The notes beneath the pieces were generated by a model. It searched no databases. It saw only the letters and a program-made list of their open reading frames with translations, and was not told the DNA's origin. DNA of 64,000 nucleotides from CBDAUN01 sp965214615 (GTDB lineage: Bacteria > Pseudomonadota > Gammaproteobacteria > Arenicellales > JAJDZL01), in assembly GCA_965214615.1 (NCBI GenBank), contig OZ243952.1, positions 1,488,001 to 1,552,000 of the forward strand, written 5' to 3'. Position numbers and translations under genes: made by a program. Positions within the stretch are counted from its first letter, which is position 1. Each line of letters opens with the position of its first letter. Shown here in pieces: positions 51,847-62,753 of the stretch.

Positions 51847-53505
51847 ATGGACAGCAATAGATACGATTACGTCGTGGTCGGTGCGGGTTCGGCAGGCTGC
51901 GTACTGTCGAACCGACTGACTGAGAATCCGGCTGCTTCGGTTTGCGTGCTGGAAGCGGGGCCGCCTGACGGCAGCTGGGAAATGCGCATGCCTGCGGCAT
52001 TTTCGCGGCCGCTCAATAGCGATCGATTCAACTGGGCCTACCGGACGAAGCCTGAGATCTACATGAACAACCGCGTGCTCGATTGCCCGCGCGGCCGAGT
52101 CATCGGGGGTTCATCTTCCATCAACGGAATGTGCTACATACGCGGGCATGCGGCCGATTATGACCGATGGTCCGAGGAAACCGGCGACCCTTCGTGGACC
52201 TATGCACATTGCCTGCCGTACTTCCGCAAGGCCGAAACCCGCGGCAAGGGCGCCGACGACTATCACGGTGGCAGCGGACCGCTGTACGTCACCACGCCGG
52301 ATGCCGCCAATCCGCTGTATCAGGCATTCATTGAAGCCGGAGTGCAGGCCGGATACCCTCATACCGAAGACCAGAACGGATATTGCCAGGAAGGCTTTGG
52401 CACAATGGATATGACGGTCCGCGAGGGCGTTCGCTGGAGCGCCGCCAATGCCTATCTGCATCCGGCGTCAAAAAGGACGAATCTGGAAATTGTTTCGCGC
52501 GCCCTAGTGCTTCGCATACTCTTTAAACGCAATCGGGCCGTTGGCGTAGAGTATTTTTCCAACGGCAAGGTTGAATCGGCGTTTGCCGAATCCGAGGTGC
52601 TGCTGAGCGCAGGCGCCGTCAATTCGCCGCAAATTCTGCAACTGTCCGGCATCGGCGATGCGGCGCATCTGCGCTCTCTGGAAATCCCGGTAATCGCCGA
52701 GGTTCCATCTGTGGGAGAGAACCTGCAGGATCATCTGGAAGTATATATCCAGCACGAATGCAAACAGCCAGTGTCGTTGTATCCTGCGATGAAACTTCAC
52801 CGTCAGGCAGCGGTACTGATTCAGTGGATGGCCACCAGACAGGGCTGGGGCGCATCGAATCACTTTGAAGCGGGCGGATTCATACGCAGCCGCGCAGGCG
52901 TTCGCCACCCGGATATTCAGTATCACTTTCTCCCGGTTGCCGCCAATTACGACGGAACGTCTCCGGCCACAGGGCATGGTTATCAGGCGCATATGGGGCC
53001 CATGCGACCGACGAGTTCAGGCCATGTGAGGATTGTTTCCAAAGACCCGCGCAAGCATCCTGAAATCCGCTTCAACTATTTGGAGACTTCAGGCGACCGG
53101 CGCGAGTTCCGTGACGGAGTGCGTCTGACACGCGAGATATTCGCCCAAAGTGCGTTCGATGAATTTCGCGGCCCCGAACTGGCTCCGGGTCCGCGTGTGA
53201 CAAGCGATGAAGGGATCGACGAATTCGTGCGCACGCATGCAGAAAGCGCCTACCACGCGTCGTGCACCTGCGCCATGGGCAAGGACGGCGCAGGCGTCGT
53301 CGACTCCGTCGGCCGGGTTCACGGCGTTGAAAATTTGCGCGTCGTGGATGCTTCCATCATGCCAAGCATCCCCAGCGGCAATTTGAATGCGCCGACAATC
53401 ATGATGGCAGAAAAGCTTGCTGATGCAATCACCGGCGCAGACGCTCTTGCGCCTTCAGACGCACCGGTATACTGTGCTCAAGATTGGCGCGACAGCCAAA
53501 GATAG
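51847..53505 (+). CDS. betA: Choline dehydrogenase (GMC oxidoreductase)
   Basis: A 552-residue FAD-dependent GMC enzyme oxidising choline to glycine betaine aldehyde. The FAD motif is DYVVVGAGSAGCVLSNRL, and GMC signature 1 is GRVIGGSSSINGMCYIRGH. LLSAGAVNSPQILQLSGIG is signature 2, and the catalytic His region is ESAYHASCTCAMG. Blocks such as LQDHLEVYIQHECKQPVSLY and SNHFEAGGFIRSRAGV match BetA closely. No betB, betI or betT is nearby, so the partner aldehyde dehydrogenase must be elsewhere. It ends 139 bases before a strong terminator. Confidence 0.9.
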   Translation: MDSNRYDYVVVGAGSAGCVLSNRLTENPAASVCVLEAGPPDGSWEMRMPAAFSRPLNSDRFNWAYRTKPEIYMNNRVLDCPRGRVIGGSSSINGMCYIRGHAADYDRWSEETGDPSWTYAHCLPYFRKAETRGKGADDYHGGSGPLYVTTPDAANPLYQAFIEAGVQAGYPHTEDQNGYCQEGFGTMDMTVREGVRWSAANAYLHPASKRTNLEIVSRALVLRILFKRNRAVGVEYFSNGKVESAFAESEVLLSAGAVNSPQILQLSGIGDAAHLRSLEIPVIAEVPSVGENLQDHLEVYIQHECKQPVSLYPAMKLHRQAAVLIQWMATRQGWGASNHFEAGGFIRSRAGVRHPDIQYHFLPVAANYDGTSPATGHGYQAHMGPMRPTSSGHVRIVSKDPRKHPEIRFNYLETSGDRREFRDGVRLTREIFAQSAFDEFRGPELAPGPRVTSDEGIDEFVRTHAESAYHASCTCAMGKDGAGVVDSVGRVHGVENLRVVDASIMPSIPSGNLNAPTIMMAEKLADAITGADALAPSDAPVYCAQDWRDSQR

Positions 53506-53644
53506 CGCGGTATTTCGGAACCCTCGCGTCGGATGTCACTGCGACGCCGGCCCGAAGTCGATTCTGTACGCCGTGCGACTGAGGCGGCCATGCCGAAACT
53601 TTCTGCACGTCGGCGCTGCGCGTTCGAAACCGCGTAATTTACCG

Positions 53645-53688
53645 CCGGCATGCGAATCCCGATGAATGGCGCATGCCGGTATTTTTTG
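53645..53688 (+). terminator. Rho-independent terminator downstream of betA
   Basis: CCGGCATGCG (53645-53654) pairs perfectly with CGCATGCCGG (53670-53679) across a 15-base loop and is followed by TATTTTTTG. It closes the inserted metabolic block before the rimP operon. Confidence 0.88.
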
Positions 53689-53885
53689 TTGCAGAAAAAT
53701 CCAACTGAATTTACAATACACGCTACGACGAAGTTGTTCGATCAGCGTTTGTTTTTCAGCGTAGTACCAATGCACATTCAATAAGCGAATTCGATTAGGT
53801 CGAATGTTGATGGCGGCATCGCCCGTCGCCGGCATTTGAGTCGTCGATGACGAGTTCTGATTCGACTGGGAATTCCAGAACAGAG

Positions 53886-53906
53886 CCTCGCCTAGCGGGG
53901 TTTTTT
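53886..53906 (+). terminator. Terminator or attenuator in the rimP leader
   Basis: CCTCGC-CTA-GCGGGG followed by six T residues forms a compact intrinsic terminator about 90 bases before rimP. Because it lies downstream of the AT-rich probable promoter region, it may act as a leader attenuator for rimP-nusA-infB; a plain terminator is equally possible. Confidence 0.6.
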
Positions 53907-53996
53907 GTTGGGTACGCAAGAGTGTCGCTGCAGCGCTTCGCAACTTGGCAGTTTGAACATGGTGTTGAACGAAGCGAACAGACGCATTTTTTGATT

Positions 53997-54467
53997 GTGT
54001 TGGGGACGAAGTTGGAACAGTTGCAGGCGATGCTTGACGAAAGCATCGACAGCTACGGATATGAATTGATCCATTTCGAGATGGGTGGACGCGAAAAGTC
54101 GAAGATTTTGCGTCTGTATATCGATGCGCCAGGCGGGGTGACACTTGACGACTGCACGTTCGTCAGTCAGCAGGTGAGCAGATTGCTGGATGTCGAGGAC
54201 CCGATTGCCGGCCAGTATACGCTCGAGGTTTCGTCGCCGGGAATTGACAGGCCGCTGGCGAAGCCGGAGCATTTCAGACAGGCCGTAGGAGAAAGGATCG
54301 AGGTGGTGACGCATCGAAAGTGCGTCGACAGAAGGAATTTTCTGGGAGACCTTCTGAGCGCAGGGGAATCTCAGATTGAATTGACGGTCGATGGCTCCGT
54401 CTATGTGATTGACTATTCGAACGTACGCAAGGCGAATTTGAAACCAAAGCCGGAACGATGGAATTAG
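53997..54467 (+). CDS. rimP: Ribosome maturation factor RimP
   Basis: A 30S assembly factor of about 156 residues. Family blocks are SYGYELIHFEMGGREKSKIL, LRLYIDAPGGVTLDDCTFVS, VSRLLDVEDPIAGQYTLEVS and SSPGIDRPLAKPEHF. The exact start is uncertain: the GTG at 53997, TTG at 54000 and TTG at 53991 all give acceptable N-termini (TKLEQLQAMLDES is the first conserved stretch), while the open frame back to 53847 reads through a terminator hairpin and is not coding. First gene of rimP-nusA-infB-rbfA-truB. Confidence 0.92.
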   Translation: MLGTKLEQLQAMLDESIDSYGYELIHFEMGGREKSKILRLYIDAPGGVTLDDCTFVSQQVSRLLDVEDPIAGQYTLEVSSPGIDRPLAKPEHFRQAVGERIEVVTHRKCVDRRNFLGDLLSAGESQIELTVDGSVYVIDYSNVRKANLKPKPERWN

Positions 54468-54482
54468 AGAGGCAGAATAGGC

Positions 54483-55979
54483 GTGACTAGCAATTTGCTC
54501 GCAATGGTACAGGTATTGTCCGACGAAAAGGGCCTGGAGAAAGAAGTGGTGTTCGAGGCGCTTGAAATAGCGCTCGCCGCCGCTGCGAGAAAAGGATACA
54601 AGGTGGACGTGGAAATCCGCGTACACATTGACCGCAGGTCGGGCGACTTTGACACCTTTCGCCGCTGGGAGGTTATTCCCGATACGGAGGAGGAAATTGA
54701 AAGTCCCGGCAGGCAGGTCACCGAATCGCAGGCGAAGCAGAACGGGTCCGAAGTCGAAGTCGGCGAGTTCATAGAGGAGCAGATTCCATCGGCGTCGATC
54801 GGGCGGATATCCGCTCAGACCGCCAAGCAGGTGATTATGCAAAAGGTGCGCGAGGCAGAGCGCGCACAAATTGTTGCAGAGTTTTCGCCCAAGATCGGAA
54901 CCATGGTTTTCGGACAGGTCAAGCGGGTCGAGCGCGGTGATCTGATTGTCGATATCGACGGGGTGGAGGCGATTCTCTATCGCAGCCTCAGCATTCCGCG
55001 AGAAGGGATGAAGATGGGTGACAGGCTTCGAGCCATACTCAAGGACGTGCGGGCCGATGCGCGCGGTCCGGCCCTGATATTGGACCGCACCGCGCCTGAA
55101 CTTCTGGTCCAGCTGTTCAAGCTTGAAGTGCCCGAGTCCAGAGAGGGACTGGTTTCGATTATCGGAGCGGCGAGAGACCCCGGTTCTCGTGCCAAGATCG
55201 CAGTGCACTCCGACGATCCCAAAGTCGATCCGATAGGGGCCTGCGTAGGCTTGCGCGGCGCGCGCGTTCAGGCGGTTTCCAAGGAAATTGCCGGCGAACG
55301 CGTCGACATCGTCAGGTGGGCTGCGAATCCGGTTCAGTTCGTGATCAACGCGCTGGCGCCGGCGACGGTGCAGGCGATGGACGTGCTTGAAGAGTCGCAG
55401 ACAATGAACGTCGTAGTCGACGATGACTCGCAGCTATCCCAGGCGATCGGAAAACACGGCCAGAATGTGCGCCTGGCGACAGAGCTTACAGGCTGGACGC
55501 TGAACATCATGACGAAGTTCGATGCCGAAGAGCAGGCTTCCGTGGTGGCTCGGGAAAAGGTGGAGAGGCTGATGAAAGTTCTCGATGTCGGTGAAAATGC
55601 TGCCGAGATACTGGTTCAGGAAGGCTATTCCACGCTAGACGACATTGTGTTCGCCTCGCGCGAGAGCCTTTTGCATATCAGGGAGTTTGAAGACAAGGAG
55701 ACGCTGGTGGACGAAATCGTCGACCGGGCTCAGAATGAGATGCTGCTGCTGGCGATCGCCCGTGCGGAAACGCCGGACGATCAATCGCCGCAGGACGATC
55801 TTCTGACCATGGACGGCATGGACAGCGACACCGCGTGGCTGCTTGCCCGCAACGGCATCTACACGATGGAGGATCTTGCAGGATGCGATTTGGATGACCT
55901 GAATACGATGGGCATCCAGGAAGCGCGCGCGGGAAATTTGATTATGACTGCGCGCAAGCCGTGGTTCGAAGAGCAATAG
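54483..55979 (+). CDS. nusA: Transcription termination/antitermination protein NusA
   Basis: A 498-residue RNA-polymerase-binding factor that controls pausing, termination and antitermination. An N-terminal RNAP-binding domain (VLSDEKGLEKEVVFEALEIA) is followed by an S1 domain (GTMVFGQVKRVERGDLIVDI) and KH domains (DPIGACVGLRGARVQAVSKE; QLSQAIGKHGQNVRLATELT). Two C-terminal acidic helix-hairpin-helix repeats follow, as in E. coli. It starts at GTG 54483, 15 bases after rimP. Confidence 0.97.
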   Translation: MTSNLLAMVQVLSDEKGLEKEVVFEALEIALAAAARKGYKVDVEIRVHIDRRSGDFDTFRRWEVIPDTEEEIESPGRQVTESQAKQNGSEVEVGEFIEEQIPSASIGRISAQTAKQVIMQKVREAERAQIVAEFSPKIGTMVFGQVKRVERGDLIVDIDGVEAILYRSLSIPREGMKMGDRLRAILKDVRADARGPALILDRTAPELLVQLFKLEVPESREGLVSIIGAARDPGSRAKIAVHSDDPKVDPIGACVGLRGARVQAVSKEIAGERVDIVRWAANPVQFVINALAPATVQAMDVLEESQTMNVVVDDDSQLSQAIGKHGQNVRLATELTGWTLNIMTKFDAEEQASVVAREKVERLMKVLDVGENAAEILVQEGYSTLDDIVFASRESLLHIREFEDKETLVDEIVDRAQNEMLLLAIARAETPDDQSPQDDLLTMDGMDSDTAWLLARNGIYTMEDLAGCDLDDLNTMGIQEARAGNLIMTARKPWFEEQ

Positions 55980-56000
55980 CGTAGTTTGAGGCCGCATTCG

Positions 56001-58532
<2,532 letters not shown>

Positions 58533-58593
58533 TTCGCAGGCTGCCGGCTTTTCCGTTTTCGTGCTGCATTTTTATCTGTCTCCATGATTTGCC

Positions 58594-58974
58594 GTGTACA
58601 GTCCCGAATCAGATTCTACGGCGGGCGCCGACCGCACCCGCAAGGTTGCCTCAGTCGTGCATCGAGAAATCAGTGCGATCATTTCCAATGAAATGGCTGA
58701 CCCGCGGGTCGCCTCGGTTACCGTAACTGATATCCGTATGTCCAAGGATTTAAAGCACGCCAGGGTCTTTCTGACCAGCCGTCTGCCCGGTCAGGAGCTG
58801 CAGCACGGAGTTGACGCATTGAATCGAGCGGCTGCATTTGTTCGGCGCCAGCTCGCCGCGCGTGTGAAGATGAAATATACCCCCGCTTTGAGATTCTGCG
58901 TCGATGTCTCGATTGAGCATGCCGGTCACGTAGCCGATCTGCTCAAAGGCGTTTCCGGACCAAATCCGAAATGA
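58594..58974 (+). CDS. rbfA: 30S ribosome-binding factor A
   Basis: A 126-residue KH-fold protein required for 16S rRNA 5'-end maturation and cold growth. Blocks are RTRKVASVVHREISAIISNE, MADPRVASVTVTDIRMSKDL and ARVKMKYTPALRFCVD. Start is a GTG at 58594. It overlaps truB by 4 bases (ATGA). Confidence 0.95.
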   Translation: MYSPESDSTAGADRTRKVASVVHREISAIISNEMADPRVASVTVTDIRMSKDLKHARVFLTSRLPGQELQHGVDALNRAAAFVRRQLAARVKMKYTPALRFCVDVSIEHAGHVADLLKGVSGPNPK

Positions 58975-59897
58975 ACAGGCGCAAGTCCGAAGCCTGTTCC
59001 GTCAATGGCGTCTTGCTGTTTGACAAGCCGCCTGGCGTCGGGTCCAACGAAGTGCTCAAGCGCGTCAAGCATCTGCTGTCGGCAAGCAAGGCCGGCCATA
59101 CCGGCAATCTTGACCCGATTGCAACCGGACTGCTGCCGATGTGCTTCGGTCAGTCCACCAAGGTGGCAGGCTATTTTCTCGATGCCGACAAGCGCTACAG
59201 TACGCGAATCAAGCTAGGTGAAACCACCGACACGGGTGATTGTGCGGGAAAGGTGCTCGAACGGCGCGATGTCGACATTACTGAGCGTCAATTGCAGAAG
59301 GTGCTGGAGGGCTTTATTGGCGAGCAGGATCAGATCCCCCCGATGTATTCCGCTGTAAAGGTTCAGGGCCAGCGCCTCTACAAGTATGCGCGAAAGGGAG
59401 TTGAAGTCGAGCGCAAGCCGCGCCGCGTACAGGTGTACTCGCTGGAGTTGACCGACTGCGTCGGCGACATGTTCGAGATCGAAGTCCTGTGCTCAAGAGG
59501 ATTCTACGTGCGCACCCTGGCCGAAGACATCGGAAAGGCGCTGGGCTGCGGCGGACATGTGGCTTCGCTCAGACGTCTCGGCGTAGGGCGCCTCGATATC
59601 GACGCAGGCGTGCAGCTGCATCGGCTGGAGTTGATGGAATCACCGCAGGAGCGCCGCAGCCTGCTGATTCCGAGTGACGAGGCGCTAAGCCATCTGCCGA
59701 GGATTGATCTGAATATGGACGCCGCCTACTATCTGTGCCGCGGCCAGGCGGTGAGGGCGGACAATCTGCCAAGCGACGGCACGGTCCGTCTGTACGAAAA
59801 TTCTATCGGATTTCTCGGCATCGGCACATCATTGGGCGACGGCCGCGTCGCGCCCAAACGACTTTTTCATGCACCGGACAAGGCTTCTCAGTTATGA
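58971..59897 (+). CDS. truB: tRNA pseudouridine-55 synthase
   Basis: A 308-residue enzyme making pseudouridine 55 in the tRNA T-loop. Blocks are GVLLFDKPPGVGSNEVLKRV, KAGHTGNLDPIATGLLPMCF with the catalytic Asp, YFLDADKRYSTRIKLGETTD, QIPPMYSAVKVQGQRLYKYA and SRGFYVRTLAEDIGKALG. A C-terminal PUA-like domain ends the protein. Confidence 0.97.
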   Translation: MNRRKSEACSVNGVLLFDKPPGVGSNEVLKRVKHLLSASKAGHTGNLDPIATGLLPMCFGQSTKVAGYFLDADKRYSTRIKLGETTDTGDCAGKVLERRDVDITERQLQKVLEGFIGEQDQIPPMYSAVKVQGQRLYKYARKGVEVERKPRRVQVYSLELTDCVGDMFEIEVLCSRGFYVRTLAEDIGKALGCGGHVASLRRLGVGRLDIDAGVQLHRLELMESPQERRSLLIPSDEALSHLPRIDLNMDAAYYLCRGQAVRADNLPSDGTVRLYENSIGFLGIGTSLGDGRVAPKRLFHAPDKASQL

Positions 59898-59908
59898 TAT
59901 GCACATAT

Positions 59909-59938
59909 TGCGGCGGTTACGCGCTAGGCTCCGCCGCA
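59909..59938 (+). other. Stable hairpin in the truB-rpsO spacer
   Basis: TGCGGCGG (59909-59916) and CCGCCGCA (59931-59938) form a perfect 8-base-pair stem with a 14-base loop. It is followed only by ATTTGC, so an efficient intrinsic terminator is unlikely. It may be a processing site, an attenuator or part of the S15 leader structure. Confidence 0.5.
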
Positions 59939-59999
59939 TTTGCACATATGCACAATCCAGTTCCGGACTATTGTTCTTACCAAATGAGTGTTTGAAATT

Positions 60000-60269
60000 A
60001 TGGCTTTAACCATTGCTACAAAGGCAAAAGTCGTCGGCGACTACCGGCGAAGCGATAACGATACCGGCTCGCCGGAGGTTCAGGTCGCGCTGCTGACTGA
60101 AAGAATTCGCGGTCTTACCGACCACTTCAGGCAGCATACGCACGACCATCATTCCCGGCAAGGATTGCTTCGCATGGTGAACAGAAGACGCAAACTGCTG
60201 AACTACCTTCGAAACAATGATCCTGAAAAGTATAGGGAATTGATCGGAAGGCTCGGATTGCGCAAGTAG
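60000..60269 (+). CDS. rpsO: 30S ribosomal protein S15
   Basis: An 89-residue primary 16S rRNA-binding protein. The family pattern is complete: DTGSPEVQVALLTERIRGLT, HFRQHTHDHHSRQGLLRMV and NRRRKLLNYLRNNDPEKYRE. The ATG at 60000 is chosen; a GTG frame from 59988 would add four residues. It precedes pnp by 28 bases, much closer than in E. coli, which leaves little room for the large RNase III hairpin known there. Confidence 0.97.
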   Translation: MALTIATKAKVVGDYRRSDNDTGSPEVQVALLTERIRGLTDHFRQHTHDHHSRQGLLRMVNRRRKLLNYLRNNDPEKYRELIGRLGLRK

Positions 60270-60297
60270 CCGCGTAAAATACCATTAGGCAAGAGAA

Positions 60298-62391
60298 ATG
60301 AGTGATTATTCAGAAGTGCGCTTCCAATACGGCGCAGACGAAGTAAGATTGGAAACCGGAAGAATCGCACGCCAGGCGACCGGAGCTGTACTGGCAAGCA
60401 TGGGCGATTCATCGGTTCTGGTCACAGCAGTTGTCGACTCGAGTTCACAGCGTTTCGGATTTCTTCCGCTCACTGTCGAGTACGAAGAGCGCACTTATGC
60501 GGCGGGCAGGATTCCGGGAGGCTTTTTCAAGCGCGAAGGCCGACCGTCGGAAAAAGCAATACTCACATGCCGGCTGATCGACCGGCCGATGCGACCTTTG
60601 TTTCCCAAAGGCTTTTCGCACGAAATCCAGATCATTGCTACCGTCATGTCGGTAGACCCGAATATCAATCCCGACATCCTCGCGATGCTCGGCGCATCGG
60701 CTGCGGTTGAATTGTCCGGAATGCCGTTTAATGGCGTAGTTGCCGCGGCGAGAGTGGGCTTCGCAAACGGCGAGTACGTACTCAATCCCTACTCCGACGC
60801 GCCGCAGGCAGGTTCAAAGCTGGACCTCGTGGTTGCCGGAACCCGGGATGCGGTGCTTATGGTGGAGTCTGAAGCGCAGATGCTTTCCGAAGATGAAATG
60901 CTCGGCGCGGTGATGTTCGGCCATCAGAATATGCAGGTGGCAATCGAGGCGATCTCGGAATTGGCAGCCAAGGCTGGCAAGCCCAAGTGGGACTGGCAGC
61001 CGGAAGCTGGAAACGCCGGAGTCGCGGAACGGGTCGAATCCCTGGGACGCGAGAAGATCGAGTCTGCCTACACCATAGCCGAAAAGACGGTCCGTCAGGA
61101 CAAGCTCTCAGAAGTCCGCGACGAGGTGGTCGGCAGCTTCGATCTGGAAAATTCGCCGGAAATTGAAGAATCCGAAATCTATGATGCGATCAAGGCCGTT
61201 GAATCGAGCGTGGTTCGAAAGCGCATTCTTGACGGCGAACCGCGCATTGACGGCCGCGATACCAAGACAGTGCGCCCGATCGACATTCGCACGCAAGTGT
61301 TTCCGCGCACCCACGGTTCGGCCATATTCACGAGGGGCGAGACTCAGGCGATGGTGATTACGACACTTGGCTCCGAGCGCGACTCGCAGATCATCGACTC
61401 AATCGAAGGCGAGTATCGTGACCCGTTCCTCCTGCATTACAACTTCCCGCCGTACAGCGTCGGAGAGACCGGACGTGTCGGTTCGCCGAAGCGCCGCGAA
61501 ATCGGGCACGGACGCTTGGCCAAAAGGGCGATCGCTCCGGTATTGCCAAGCCGCGAGAGCTGTCCGTACGTGATTCGCCTGGTTTCGGAAATTACCGAAT
61601 CAAACGGGTCAAGTTCAATGGCTACCGTTTGCGGAGCGAGCCTTTCGCTTATGGATGCCGGTGTTGAAATTGCCGCTCCTGTTTCCGGGGTTGCCATGGG
61701 GCTGATCAAGGAAGGCGACAAGTTCGAAATCCTGACTGACATTCTCGGCGACGAGGATCACCTCGGCGATATGGATTTCAAGGTTGCGGGAACCGAGGAC
61801 GGAATCACCGCGCTTCAAATGGATATCAAGATCGCCGGCATTACCGAACAAATTATGCGGGTTGCACTGGATCAGGCAAAACAGGCCCGGTTGCACATTC
61901 TTGGAGAAATGGCCCTCGTGCTGTCCAAGCCCCGTGAAGAAATGTCTGAATATGCGCCGCGCATCATTACGATGCAGATCAGTCCGCAAAAAATCCGCGA
62001 CGTGATCGGCAAAGGCGGATCAACCATACGAGCCCTTACGGAAGAGACCGGTGCTGTGATTGACGTGTCGGATGACGGATTGATTCGAATCGCGTCAGTC
62101 GACCGCTCCGGCGGTGAATCGGCAAGGGAGCGTATAAAGCAAATTACCTCCGACGTCGAAGTCGGCATGATTTACGAAGGTGCTGTCGTCAAGCTGACGA
62201 ATTTCGGCGCGTTTGTGAACATCATGCCTGGCAGAGACGGACTCGTCCATATCTCTCAGATTTCGCGTGACCGGGTAAATCAGGTCAGCGACGTGCTGAG
62301 CGAGGGTGACGTAGTCAAGGTAAAAGTTCTGGATGTTGACACTCAAGGTCGCATTCGATTAAGCATGAAAGCGATAGGAGAAGCAGCATAA
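60298..62391 (+). CDS. pnp: Polyribonucleotide nucleotidyltransferase (PNPase)
   Basis: A 697-residue phosphorolytic 3'-5' exoribonuclease and degradosome partner. It has two RNase PH domains (first: MGDSSVLVTAVVDSS, RPSEKAILTCRLIDRPMRPL; second: HGSAIFTRGETQAMV, RREIGHGRLAKRAI, ESNGSSSMATVCGASLSLMD). A KH domain follows (QKIRDVIGKGGSTIRALTEE), then a C-terminal S1 domain (YEGAVVKLTNFGAFVNIMPG, DGLVHISQISRDRV). The chain ends soon after S1, without the long acidic tail of enteric PNPases. The stop overlaps the start of a free-standing S1 gene (TAATG). Confidence 0.97.
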   Translation: MSDYSEVRFQYGADEVRLETGRIARQATGAVLASMGDSSVLVTAVVDSSSQRFGFLPLTVEYEERTYAAGRIPGGFFKREGRPSEKAILTCRLIDRPMRPLFPKGFSHEIQIIATVMSVDPNINPDILAMLGASAAVELSGMPFNGVVAAARVGFANGEYVLNPYSDAPQAGSKLDLVVAGTRDAVLMVESEAQMLSEDEMLGAVMFGHQNMQVAIEAISELAAKAGKPKWDWQPEAGNAGVAERVESLGREKIESAYTIAEKTVRQDKLSEVRDEVVGSFDLENSPEIEESEIYDAIKAVESSVVRKRILDGEPRIDGRDTKTVRPIDIRTQVFPRTHGSAIFTRGETQAMVITTLGSERDSQIIDSIEGEYRDPFLLHYNFPPYSVGETGRVGSPKRREIGHGRLAKRAIAPVLPSRESCPYVIRLVSEITESNGSSSMATVCGASLSLMDAGVEIAAPVSGVAMGLIKEGDKFEILTDILGDEDHLGDMDFKVAGTEDGITALQMDIKIAGITEQIMRVALDQAKQARLHILGEMALVLSKPREEMSEYAPRIITMQISPQKIRDVIGKGGSTIRALTEETGAVIDVSDDGLIRIASVDRSGGESARERIKQITSDVEVGMIYEGAVVKLTNFGAFVNIMPGRDGLVHISQISRDRVNQVSDVLSEGDVVKVKVLDVDTQGRIRLSMKAIGEAA

Positions 62392-62657
62392 TGCGACCAA
62401 AACAAGATATATCCGGCGTTGAAGTCGGAAAAATTTACGAAGGTACCGTAGTCAAATTGATGAATTTCGGTGCGTTTGTGAACATCATGCCCGGCAAAGA
62501 CGGGCTCGTACATATATCCGAGATTTCGCGCAACCGCATCAAGCAAGTCAGCGATGTGCTGAACGAGGGCGATGTCATCAACGTGAAAGTTCTGGATGTC
62601 GATGCCCAGCAGGGCCGCATCCGATTGAGCATGAAGGCAATCGAAGAGGCGGAGTAG
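62391..62657 (+). CDS. Free-standing S1-domain protein derived from PNPase
   Basis: An 88-residue protein that is essentially one S1 RNA-binding domain: VGKIYEGTVVKLMNFGAFVN, IMPGKDGLVHISEISRNRIK, QVSDVLNEGDVINVKVLDVD and GRIRLSMKAIEEAE. Each block is nearly the same as the S1 domain ending PNPase, with one inserted Gln before GRIRL. Bases 62158-62388 of pnp and 62421-62654 here are clear copies with many silent differences, so the duplication is not recent and the copy has been under selection. The ATG overlaps the pnp stop (TAATG), implying coupled translation and matched amounts. It might be a small RNA-binding cofactor of PNPase or of ribosomes; no function is known to me. Confidence 0.85.
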   Translation: MRPKQDISGVEVGKIYEGTVVKLMNFGAFVNIMPGKDGLVHISEISRNRIKQVSDVLNEGDVINVKVLDVDAQQGRIRLSMKAIEEAE

Positions 62658-62753
62658 CCAAAGAGTGCAGCCGCCGGGAAGGCTGTTGCATCAGATCCGG
62701 AGGCAGTTGATTCTGCCTTCGGGTTCAGTTCTCTAAAGATCGGCCCGCATCTG

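Larger units (their letters stand above)
53506..53996. other. Intergenic region between betA and rimP
   Basis: About 490 bases with two hairpin-plus-T-run structures (listed separately) and no recognisable gene. No nuoN remnant or tRNA (such as the metY found here in E. coli) was seen. The region 53690-53800 is AT-rich and is the likely place for the rimP operon promoter. Confidence 0.5.

Noticed and set aside
53847..53990. N-terminal extension of the rimP reading frame
   Set aside because: The extension would be translated through an intrinsic terminator hairpin and has no family similarity.
41110..53996. Search for a nuoN remnant in the gaps of the metabolic block
   Set aside because: No stretch resembling the ND2 family was recognised in any intergenic gap.
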